Shown here piece by piece: positions 5,132 through 11,372 of a DNA stretch of 15,667 nucleotides. How positions within the stretch are numbered: the first letter of the stretch is position 1; every line of letters starts with the position of its first letter. The position numbers and the translations under genes are program-made. This stretch comes from UBA10133 sp964348455 (lineage in GTDB: Bacteria; Patescibacteriota; Microgenomatia; UBA1400; MFAQ01): assembly GCA_964348455.1 (NCBI GenBank), contig CAYGCQ010000027.1:1-15667 (forward strand), written 5' to 3'. The notes beneath the pieces were generated by a model. The model saw nothing but the letters and a program-made list of their open reading frames with translations, ran no database searches and was not told the DNA's origin.

Positions 5132-6784
5132 AAAGGGTCCCCTTGAACTTATGATGTCGAAATTATACACCCACCTAGTCTTTAATCTAGCTACGATGTA
5201 AAATATGCAAGTATTGCCGAGTCGTCTAATGGTAGGACGCCTCCCTTTGAAGGAGGATATTCTAGGTTCGAGTCCTAGCTCGGCAACAGATAAGGATTTT
5301 TGGGGAGAGGGAGTGGTAGTCGCCCGCGCGCCCGCCCACGCGCGGAGCGATGCGAAGGGCTTTTCCCAATTTACGATAATCTGTTTATCTTTCAAAAAGA
5401 AGTTCGAACCGATGTTTTGGACGAAGATCCGCAGATCTTCAGTCCCGGAACCCTTGCGCGCGATTTTTTGCGCCAGTATGGCGCTATTTACGAATTTAGA
5501 AAAAGGTTCGAGCCAACTAGCTCCTTCTTCCTCTATTTTGGATATCTGTTGTTCAAGCTTTAGCTTTTCTTGGAACAACTGATTCTTTTTAGCTTTGTAA
5601 ATGTCGGAGTCAACTGTGCCGTCCAGATATCCATCGAGCAATACATTAAGTTTGGTATCAAAACTTTCGGTCTGAGTGTGTAGTAAGGCGAGAACTTTTT
5701 CTTTGGATTCATCTGCCAAGACTCTGTCCTGTGCCAGTTGAGATTTCCACTCACTTGTCCAAGATTTGGGGAGAGCGGAGGATTTAACTTGACTCTTTAA
5801 TTGACCGAAGAGTTTGGTTTCCTCCAGATACAGCTGAGAACACGCCTTAACTTTCTTAGTACAGCGGTAGTAAATGTATTTGACCGTGCGATTTGTCCGT
5901 TTGTAGTTTTTGATATGTTGCTCAGCCGTGATGGTAGCGTCGCACTCCCCACACCGCATTAATCCGGAAAAAGCAAAGTCATGATTTGTTTCTCGCGGTC
6001 GAGAAAGCTTTTTGGTTCTTTCTTGTACTTTCTCAAAAAGTTGTTTGCTGATGAAAGTCGGGTGGGAAGCCGGAAACTCCTCGCCATTAAACTCCATCGT
6101 GCCGATGTAGAACTTCTTCTTAAACATCTGAGATATTTTGTCGATTTTGAGAGGCTTCCCTTTGCCCGACTGTATGCCGTTATCAAACAAAAAGCGAGTG
6201 ATACCTGCGTACGAGGTTTTCCCATCAGCAAATAACTCAAAAGCTTTCTTAACTACTTTGGCTTTTTCTGGATCGATGTCAATCGATTTATTCTCCACAA
6301 TATTTTTGTAGCCAAGAGGGGCTTTGTTTGGCCAAACGCCATTTCTTAACTTTTGACGATTACCTCTCTTTACATTTTCCGAGAGGTTATCGACATAGTA
6401 TTTAGACTGGCCAAAAGCGATGTTGAGCATAAATTTACCTTGAGGTGTGTTTTCAAACCAGAATGAAGGGAACTTTAGGTCAACTATTTTGCCAGTATCT
6501 ACGAGGTAGATGATTTGTCCACCATCTACCGAGTTTCTGGCCAGTCTATCTGGGTGCCAACTAAGAATGGCGTTTGCCCTGCCAGACTCCATAAGCTTCA
6601 TCATTTGCGCAAACACAAGTCTCCCTGGTTCTTTGGCTGTTTTACTTTCTACAAGTGTTTCGACAATGTGAAGCTTCTCCCTCTTGGCGAATTCTTTCAA
6701 TTCGGCAATCTGAGCATCGATCGACAAAACTTGTCGATCTTTCTCATCTGTGGACTTCCGACAGTACGCAATGTACTTAGTCAT
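5102..6784 (-). CDS. Large serine recombinase of element 2 (560 aa)
   Basis: Only remotely like recombinase 1. The resolvase domain starts at once with YIAYCRKSTDE, nucleophile Ser11, and DRLARN near residue 79. The recombinase domain spans about 150-265, a zinc ribbon uses C278, C281, C308 and C315, and a coiled coil lies at about 395-425. The ATG at 6784 is chosen over the TTG at 6811 because it gives the usual N-terminus. Residues about 478-500, rich in Ala, Arg, Thr and Pro, are encoded by the GC-rich arm A. The last 60 residues (from Ala501) lie outside the element, being read from the complement of tRNA-Gln and its upstream flank, and the end overlaps the Nudix-like gene. In a circle the tail would be replaced by a short one. 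Confidence 0.93.
   Translation of the reverse strand: MTKYIAYCRKSTDEKDRQVLSIDAQIAELKEFAKREKLHIVETLVESKTAKEPGRLVFAQMMKLMESGRANAILSWHPDRLARNSVDGGQIIYLVDTGKIVDLKFPSFWFENTPQGKFMLNIAFGQSKYYVDNLSENVKRGNRQKLRNGVWPNKAPLGYKNIVENKSIDIDPEKAKVVKKAFELFADGKTSYAGITRFLFDNGIQSGKGKPLKIDKISQMFKKKFYIGTMEFNGEEFPASHPTFISKQLFEKVQERTKKLSRPRETNHDFAFSGLMRCGECDATITAEQHIKNYKRTNRTVKYIYYRCTKKVKACSQLYLEETKLFGQLKSQVKSSALPKSWTSEWKSQLAQDRVLADESKEKVLALLHTQTESFDTKLNVLLDGYLDGTVDSDIYKAKKNQLFQEKLKLEQQISKIEEEGASWLEPFSKFVNSAILAQKIARKGSGTEDLRIFVQNIGSNFFLKDKQIIVNWEKPFASLRAWAGARATTTPSPQKSLSVAELGLEPRISSFKGRRPTIRRLGNTCIFYIVARLKTRWVYNFDIISSRGPFLLVFNFGEV
5199..5204 (+). promoter_or_regulatory. -10 promoter of tRNA-Gln
   Basis: TAAAAT ends 11 nt before the 5' end of tRNA-Gln. 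No clear -35 is visible. Confidence 0.4.
5216..5285 (+). tRNA. tRNA-Gln(TTG), target of element 2
   Basis: A compact 70-nt cloverleaf. Acceptor GCCGAGT pairs with GCTCGGC (last pair T-G), the anticodon stem CCTCC/GGAGG closes the loop CTTTGAA with anticodon TTG, and the T-arm CTAGG/CCTAG has loop TTCGAGT. The discriminator is A and CCA is not encoded. Its 3' end is the attachment site of element 2 and of the older remnant at 11249-11372. Confidence 0.95.
5270..5288 (+). repeat. tRNA-Gln 3'-end attachment repeat (partner 11373-11391)
   Basis: These 19 bases, GAGTCCTAGCTCGGCAACA, are identical at 11373-11391. Here they belong to the complete tRNA-Gln; the distant copy has only this 3' fragment. 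Together they bound the whole 6.1-kb inserted block. Confidence 0.85.
5284..5353 (+). repeat. Inverted repeat A, element 2 left end (attL arm)
   Basis: 70 bp exactly complementary to 6890-6959. It starts with CAACA at the tRNA 3' end and continues GATAAGGATTTTTGGGGAG into a very GC-rich stretch. It encodes the last element-borne residues of recombinase 2. Weaker similarity, with two small gaps, continues to about 5396. Confidence 0.92.
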
Positions 6785-6809
6785 ACATTCATTTAACCAT
6801 AAATTACCC

Positions 6810-6829
6810 AAAACTTCCGCAGAAGTTTT
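6810..6829. other. Hairpin with CGCA loop upstream of recombinase 2
   Basis: AAAACTTC and GAAGTTTT form a perfect 8-bp stem around the tetraloop CGCA, 26-45 nt upstream of the recombinase 2 ATG, where its promoter should lie. It could be an operator or a leader hairpin. Other hairpins in element 2 use the same CGCA loop (7077-7094, 11072-11091). Confidence 0.5.
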
Positions 6830-6856
6830 ACCGAATTATTTTTGCGTTTTCTGTCG

Positions 6857-7003
6857 CTTTTTGAAAGATACAGATTATTAAAGCCCTGAGCATCGCTCCG
6901 CGCGTGGGCGGGCGCGCGGGCGACTACCACTCCCTCTCCCCAAAAATCCTTATCTGTTGTCTGTTATAACGAAATTCGAACTTATTTTCGGGACCATTAC
7001 TAA
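6857..7003 (+). pseudogene. Decayed 3' end of a second recombinase 2 copy, with its circular-form tail
   Basis: On the plus strand this matches the minus-strand coding sequence of recombinase 2 from its LKDKQII region to its arm-A codons. It has gaps of 2 and 12 nt and an in-frame TGA at 6887-6889 where the intact gene has TTC. From 6890 the match is exact to the CAACA junction. The frame then enters arm B and stops at TAA 7001-7003, giving the tail VCYNEIRTYFRDHY. This is the C-terminus recombinase 2 would have in the excised circle, so the fragment derives from an unintegrated form. Confidence 0.65.
6890..6959 (-). repeat. Inverted repeat A' (partner of 5284-5353)
   Basis: Exact 70-bp reverse complement of 5284-5353. 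A and A' flank the recombinase 2 gene. A' overlaps arm B by five bases (TGTTG, 6955-6959). Confidence 0.92.
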
Positions 7004-7056
7004 TCTATTGGCTCACCGCTCCACACTTCGTGTCTCGCGGTTCGCCACCGCCTGCC
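6955..7056 (+). repeat. Inverted repeat B (partner of 11147-11248)
   Basis: 102 bp exactly complementary to 11147-11248. It includes the palindrome GTTATAAC and an ACAC-TTC-GTGT hairpin. B and B' flank the cargo genes of element 2, 4.1 kb apart. Confidence 0.93.
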
Positions 7057-7206
7057 GAAAACATCGGTTCGAACGATGGCTACCGCAGTAGCCATGACAG
7101 AAAACGCAAAAATTTTTAATATATGGTTCTAACACTTTATTAAACACGATCCTTTATAACAGCAATGATTTTTTAAAATAAGTGTAGATCGGGTATATTA
7201 GAGTGG

Positions 7207-7212
7207 TAAGAT
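7207..7212 (+). promoter_or_regulatory. -10 of the leaderless 714-aa protein gene
   Basis: TAAGAT ends 6 nt before the ATG at 7219, so transcription would start on or next to the A of the start codon. No Shine-Dalgarno sequence is present. Confidence 0.4.
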
Positions 7213-7218
7213 TTACAC

Positions 7219-9363
7219 ATGGATTTCAGAGGTGAACAATATTTACTTGAAAAGGACAGGACTCTACACCAGAAGAGTGAAGTTGAATTTGTACAAACTC
7301 AAAATAAACTAGCAGGAGAAAGTGTCACGACAAAACCAGCAGACAAGGTCTCTGATTGGTTAAAAATTCTTGAACAAACTCACCTAAGCCACCATCAGAG
7401 TGATCCACTGGTTTTAGAAAGAATTAAAAGGTACTATCACAAGGAATATATTCATCCATTCCAATCCGAAATTGTACAGGGGGCAGCAAGAGTGGAGGCG
7501 AGGGCTGCCCGAGAACTTGGACATGGAGAGATTGTATACGAAGGTAATGCCCTTGCCCAAAGACAAGAGATTGCGCTTGAAGACTTAGAAAAGTCACTAG
7601 ACCAGTGGGTGGACTATTTATCAAACCCCAGTGAACCTTATCCAATATGGTTTAGATACTATGTATTCACTAACATTGTAAAACTTGGAAGTTATGATCT
7701 GGAAAAAAAGAGTTTTAGAAAAAGGGGGAAAGATACTTTTTTCCCGTTCCCGGATATAGACAGAAGTGCCCTTGGTCACATGCAGAACATTATTGAATGC
7801 TCTAAAGATGACAAAGCACTTGAGTTATTTAGAAAAGCTCAAGCAAATCCAGAAGGGGCTAATACGCCAGAATCCAAACTATTAACAAAGGAAGATGCTG
7901 TTATTTTTGCAAATAAATCGTTTGCCGACCAATACACTGAGGCAATTAATTCCAACGGAGAAATAACGCCAGAGACTAGAACTGAAACTAGAGGAGAATG
8001 GAAGGTGTTCGGACAAGGTTCAGAACCAGACGGGTTATGGTCTTCACTGCAAAACAAAGGGGTTCCATGGTGTACAAGAGGATATGCGACAGCAAGAACA
8101 CAGCTAGAAGGCGGTGATTTTTATGTTTATTACACTCTAGATAATCAGGGAAAAGCAACAATACCGAGAATTGCTATCAGAATGGACTTCGACAGAATAG
8201 GTGAGGTAAGAGGCATTGCAGACAATAGTCAGAATCTAGAGGGCAATATGACTGAGATTGCTGAAAAGAAAATAAATGAACTCCCTGGGTCTGAGGACTA
8301 TCGAAAGGCATCCGCAGACATGAAAAGACTTACTACAATTGAGAATACTCTTAATAAAGGCGGACTCCTTACCAAACCTGATTTGGAGTTTATATACGAA
8401 ATCAATGAACATATCCAGGGGTTTGGCAATGAACCCGATCCTCGTATAGACCAGATTATTTCTCACCGCAATATGAGGGAAGATTATTCCAACATCTATG
8501 AGGTAAAACCAGAAAATATTGCCTTGAGTCTAGACGAGTTAAACGAAAACACGGTTGTTTCGGTCGAAAATTCATTAATACAGCTTTCGTATTTAGCAAA
8601 AACAAATAAGGGCATGCTAAAAGTTTTGGCCGGTGATATATGGGGTCCATCGAATCCAGAATTATTATCATCGCTGAATAGCCTGGATAGAATACATGGC
8701 AAAAAAGCTATAACATATTACATCGATAAATTAACTTTTTGCTTTAACGGTAGCACAATGTATGGTGAAAATACCCTTAGAGACTTAAGTCAGGCGGATG
8801 ACCCACTATATCTTGAAAAAGAAAGCTCGCAATGGATTGGTCTGGCTACAGAGAATATTAGGAGAAATAACGATTCAGATAGCCTACGACGTCTTTCGGA
8901 GGTTGTGTTTGCTGGAAATTATGATTCAACAAAAGATACCGTAAATTATGACTACTTTTTTCAAAACCTCACACCTGAATCTGTTGATAATATATTAAGA
9001 CTTATATCAGAGTCTGAAAACACAGAGATATTTTCAAACTTGTTCATATTTATTGCTCATTCTAGCCTAATTACTGAAAATCAATTCTACAGTCTATTCT
9101 CGACAATAAAGAATTTACCAAGCGAAGACATCGACAGTATATTGACTATATATATCGAAACGAGTCGCCCAGATATAAAAAATTTCAATAAATTTCCCGA
9201 GCTTGTAGAGTTCGCATTAGACAGTAATAACGAAAAAGCGCGTAAATTCATCGAGGCAAATCACAACAAACTCAATGGGAAGGCGTATGATGCCTACAAT
9301 GAATACGTTTTTAGAGATGTTGACGTTGAAGAAATGTTGCTCGGTAGGAACTCACTAAAATAA
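7219..9363 (+). CDS. Large hypothetical protein with a WCT/GDFYVY (PcfJ-like) domain (714 aa)
   Basis: No signal peptide or membrane segment. The first ~250 residues look helical, with a basic patch near 175. The recognisable domain spans about 255-345: W284-C285-T286, G299-D300-F301-Y302-V303-Y304, then P316-R317-I318-A319-I320-R321, E329-V330-R331-G332 and Q338-N339. The order of elements resembles the PcfJ family (HCVG..YA, G, LR, then Q.RG..N), but WCT replaces HCVG. Similar domains occur, to my knowledge, in uncharacterised CPR and phage proteins. Residues ~400-714 are mostly helical, perhaps repeat-like. It is the main cargo of element 2 and appears leaderless. A role in mobile-element biology or defence is possible; the function is not known. 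Confidence 0.85.
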   Translation: MDFRGEQYLLEKDRTLHQKSEVEFVQTQNKLAGESVTTKPADKVSDWLKILEQTHLSHHQSDPLVLERIKRYYHKEYIHPFQSEIVQGAARVEARAARELGHGEIVYEGNALAQRQEIALEDLEKSLDQWVDYLSNPSEPYPIWFRYYVFTNIVKLGSYDLEKKSFRKRGKDTFFPFPDIDRSALGHMQNIIECSKDDKALELFRKAQANPEGANTPESKLLTKEDAVIFANKSFADQYTEAINSNGEITPETRTETRGEWKVFGQGSEPDGLWSSLQNKGVPWCTRGYATARTQLEGGDFYVYYTLDNQGKATIPRIAIRMDFDRIGEVRGIADNSQNLEGNMTEIAEKKINELPGSEDYRKASADMKRLTTIENTLNKGGLLTKPDLEFIYEINEHIQGFGNEPDPRIDQIISHRNMREDYSNIYEVKPENIALSLDELNENTVVSVENSLIQLSYLAKTNKGMLKVLAGDIWGPSNPELLSSLNSLDRIHGKKAITYYIDKLTFCFNGSTMYGENTLRDLSQADDPLYLEKESSQWIGLATENIRRNNDSDSLRRLSEVVFAGNYDSTKDTVNYDYFFQNLTPESVDNILRLISESENTEIFSNLFIFIAHSSLITENQFYSLFSTIKNLPSEDIDSILTIYIETSRPDIKNFNKFPELVEFALDSNNEKARKFIEANHNKLNGKAYDAYNEYVFRDVDVEEMLLGRNSLK

Positions 9364-9477
9364 TTTTTTGAAAGCTTGATTAGGGAATAATTATTATATT
9401 TTTCCAAACATCTCATTTCCTTAACGACAAATGGGGTATCTTCCTATTACGCAGACACAATATGATATATTTGACAT

Positions 9478-9981
9478 ATGCCTGAAACAATTCAACAAGA
9501 GAGAACTTATGCCGAGCGAGTAACTGGTATATATAAAAGAATTCAGAATGATTCTGGAGAAAATAAAGCAAAAGCCTTTAATGAGTTTGTACGAGGCGCC
9601 AGTTTATTGGGCGGAGCAGAAAATAAATTTTTGGATCAGATTGAAAACATGGAGACTGAAGAACTAAGAGAAGTGGTCGATAAGTATGAGCAAATTGAAG
9701 ATGGACTTAAACAGCAATATAAAACCAATACTGTATATGAAGCTTTTGAAAAAGTTCGAGAGGCCGGAAGAACTAAATTGTTTCTGTGGCAAGACGGAAA
9801 ATATAACGAGGTTGATGTCCCAGATGAAGACAAAGAAGGTTTACCTTGGGCTGGAGAAATAAGATCCGGCGGGCCAAGTCCAGCGGTGACAGGAATTGTG
9901 GGAGTTGGTCAAGATTATGATATTAAGCTTTTAAGCGGTTCTATAGAGATAAATGGGCATCGATTTGCTTTAAATAATTAA
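9478..9981 (+). CDS. Hypothetical acidic protein of element 2 (167 aa)
   Basis: No family recognised. Residues 1-95 are predicted helical and charged (QQERTYAERVTGIYKRI, then a coiled-coil-like stretch to about 90). Residues 95-167 are Gly/Asp-rich and likely beta (TKLFLWQDGKYNEVDV, GIVGVGQDYDIKLL). No signal peptide or Cys. A TATGAT hexamer (9461-9466) lies 11 nt before the ATG, suggesting its own near-leaderless transcript. The gene follows the 714-aa protein by 114 bp in the same direction and may act with it. Similar codon use and spacing support a real gene. Confidence 0.7.
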   Translation: MPETIQQERTYAERVTGIYKRIQNDSGENKAKAFNEFVRGASLLGGAENKFLDQIENMETEELREVVDKYEQIEDGLKQQYKTNTVYEAFEKVREAGRTKLFLWQDGKYNEVDVPDEDKEGLPWAGEIRSGGPSPAVTGIVGVGQDYDIKLLSGSIEINGHRFALNN

Positions 9982-10031
9982 ACTAACAGAGCCTGCAAGG
10001 GTGTTATTACCGACCCCATTGTTTATGGTGG

Positions 10032-10037
10032 TATAAT
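10032..10037 (+). promoter_or_regulatory. Extended -10 promoter for the membrane protein gene
   Basis: TGG-TATAAT, an extended -10, ends 10 nt before the ATG at 10048 and predicts a leader of about 4 nt. Confidence 0.55.
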
Positions 10038-10047
10038 TCCGTCAAAT

Positions 10048-10791
10048 ATGAATCCTCAGACATCTAGTCCTATCCTTTCAGACTTTTTATTTCCTGCCCT
10101 TGTTGCCGTACTCGCTGCTTATTTCAGTTACAAGGCAACTTATATTCACTCCAGAAAATCCAAAAATGCTGAAACTCTTGAGCAAACAATTACGCTTATA
10201 GATAACCTAATCCTACAATTTAACAAACTACTTTCTGTCTTTGATACATTGAATTCAGATATAGGATCATTAAGTTATTTTTCTTTAGTCAATATTTCAA
10301 AAGGTCAAAAGATCAATAATATTCTCAATGGATATACTTGGAACACTTACTTAATTTCTGAATCTCAACTTAGAATTCAAGTTCTTGAGGCAGTTGATGG
10401 AGTAACAACACTAATTAACGAAATTAACGGACTCGAAAACTACCCACTAAGTGAACAAGACAAAGCTGAAAACCTAAGAAACGAATTAAATAGAGAGTTT
10501 AGAAACTTCAGACTTGGATTGCTTTCTCAGGATGTTATTCTAAGCAAAAAACTAAAACCAGAATATGCACAAAAACATATTAAGGGAAACAGTGGGGATA
10601 AGAAACTAAAAAGTATTAAGGTCATTGTCGATGAGTTCGTTGGTGAGTTGGGTAAAATAAATGGAAATATCACGGAAATGTCAAAGGGAAATGAAAAGAG
10701 ACGGCTATTACTCTCAACCCGAATTGTTGATCAAAAAACAAAAATAAGTTCTCTCATTATTGAGCTTAATAGTTTTAAAGAAGATTTATAG
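10048..10791 (+). CDS. Membrane-anchored coiled-coil hypothetical protein (247 aa)
   Basis: One N-terminal transmembrane helix (about residues 10-27, DFLFPALVAVLAAYFSY) is followed by a basic stretch (HSRKSKN) that suggests a cytoplasmic body. The rest is almost wholly helical, with heptad-like segments at about 40-75, 110-165 and 190-245. No catalytic motif, no Cys and no family recognised. The layout of a short membrane anchor with a long helical cytoplasmic part resembles many uncharacterised accessory proteins, including some membrane effectors, but nothing here is diagnostic. It is the last protein-coding cargo gene of element 2, 66 bp after the 167-aa gene, with its own TATAAT. Confidence 0.75.
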   Translation: MNPQTSSPILSDFLFPALVAVLAAYFSYKATYIHSRKSKNAETLEQTITLIDNLILQFNKLLSVFDTLNSDIGSLSYFSLVNISKGQKINNILNGYTWNTYLISESQLRIQVLEAVDGVTTLINEINGLENYPLSEQDKAENLRNELNREFRNFRLGLLSQDVILSKKLKPEYAQKHIKGNSGDKKLKSIKVIVDEFVGELGKINGNITEMSKGNEKRRLLLSTRIVDQKTKISSLIIELNSFKEDL

Positions 10792-10798
10792 ATTTTAT

Positions 10799-11139
10799 GT
10801 GCCTGCGGAGCAGGCACTTGTCCGACAGGACAATGCTGTCTCAATTCTGGAATATCAGATAGTAAAATATTCTCCTAACTATCTGATATTTTATGGCGAG
10901 GAAGTGCAATCTATTTAGATTGCTTCGTCATTTCATTCCTCGCAATGACGAATTATAACGAGCCATATATTGAGAACAGCTTCGCCACAATCACTGGATG
11001 TGAAGTTGTGGCGAATAATTTGATGGATTCCCGCCTTCGCGGGAATAACAAAGGATTGCGACAGCAGATACATCCCGACCGCAGTCGGGATACAATATTG
11101 GTATCGCGCGCAAGGGGTTCCGCCTCCGCCAAAGGCGGA
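10799..11139. repeat. Dense cluster of perfect hairpins
   Basis: At least eight stems are packed in 340 bp of non-coding DNA: 10799-10817 (GTGCCTGC, loop GGA), 10818-10833 (TTGTCC), 10851-10890 (13-bp stem AATATCAGATAGT), 10896-10943 with an inner 10906-10923 stem, 10981-11015 (TTCGCCACAA), 11027-11046 (ATTCCCGC), 11072-11091 (ATCCCGAC, loop CGCA) and 11125-11139 (TCCGCC). Sequences differ, so this is not one tandem repeat. It looks like a place where small palindromic elements have collected, or a structured end of the cargo. I see no gene here. Confidence 0.8.
10896..10950 (-). repeat. REP/MITE-like palindromic unit
   Basis: Read on the minus strand it starts CGTCATTGCGAGGAA and continues through GACGAAGCAATCTA to TTCCTCGC. 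This resembles a widespread small palindromic repeat with CGTCATTGCGAGGA and GACGAAGCAATC blocks found in many bacterial genomes. Nested stems are GCGAGGAA/TTCCTCGC and GCAATCTA/TAGATTGC. The family link is from memory of the motif, not a search. Confidence 0.55.
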
Positions 11140-11146
11140 CCGGCAG

Positions 11147-11248
11147 GGCAGGCGGTGGCGAACCGCGAGACACGAAGTGTGGAGCGGTGAGCCAATAGAT
11201 TAGTAATGGTCCCGAAAATAAGTTCGAATTTCGTTATAACAGACAACA
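11147..11248 (-). repeat. Inverted repeat B', element 2 right end (attR arm)
   Basis: Exact 102-bp reverse complement of 6955-7056. It ends in AGACAACA and the sequence then changes to AAATCTTTCC, marking the right crossover of element 2. Confidence 0.92.
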
Positions 11249-11303
11249 AAATCTTTCCTTTATGGAAATATATTGTTGAAATTTATGGCTAGAACTCGAA
11301 TGG

Positions 11304-11333
11304 CGGAGACAAGCTCGTAACGATCTTGTCGAG
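11304..11333 (+). ncRNA. Conserved stem-loop next to the att site (copy 2)
   Basis: The stem GACAAG/CTTGTC closes an 11-nt loop with CTCGTAACG, between CGGA and GAG. Against copy 1 (495-524, minus) 25 of 30 positions match. Stem pair G-C is replaced by A-T, and another A-T by G-C; the only other change is one loop base. It lies 40 nt from the tRNA-Gln core, and copy 1 lies 35 nt from the tRNA-Leu core, in the same orientation relative to the tRNA. Structure-preserving change points to an RNA or a single-stranded DNA hairpin. Confidence 0.5.
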
Positions 11334-11372
11334 CCGGGTCTTAAGAAAAACTCAGCAGAGTTTTATCGAAAG

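Larger units (their letters stand above)
6890..7056 (-). other. Apparently intact internal attP, inverted
   Basis: Arm B and arm A meet at TGTTG (CAACA on the other strand) to make 167 bp that contain both half-arms found separately at the two ends of element 2. This is the sequence expected for attP in the excised circle, but here it lies inside the element in opposite orientation. The rest of 6785-7218 holds recombinase promoter sequence, two short hairpins (7062-7078, 7077-7094) and a 17-bp inverted repeat (6839-6855 with 7096-7112). Confidence 0.65.
5284..11248. mobile_element. Element 2: serine-recombinase element in tRNA-Gln(TTG)
   Basis: Four CAACA-centred junctions define this element. 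The left end joins tRNA (CGG-CAACA) to arm A. The right end joins arm B' (ACAGA-CAACA) to AAATC. An internal inverted site joins both arms. This is what integrase exchange within CAACA would give. Contents are recombinase 2, a decayed recombinase 3' end fused to an attP copy, a PcfJ-like 714-aa protein, two hypothetical proteins and a cluster of hairpins. No conjugation, replication or virion genes are recognised. Confidence 0.75.

Noticed and set aside
5205..5582. Plus-strand frames opposite recombinase 2 and through tRNA-Gln
   Set aside because: They are shadows of the recombinase coding strand and of the tRNA.
6785..6811. A TTG start at 6811 for recombinase 2
   Set aside because: It would add nine residues before the usual MTKYIAYCRKS start and places initiation at the edge of a hairpin. 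The ATG at 6784 is more typical.
10799..11139. A CRISPR array
   Set aside because: The hairpins differ in sequence and spacing, there is no constant repeat, and no cas gene is present.
10945..11249. Protein-coding frames on both strands in the hairpin cluster
   Set aside because: They are made of translated palindromes and arm B', have no promoter, and show no plausible domain.
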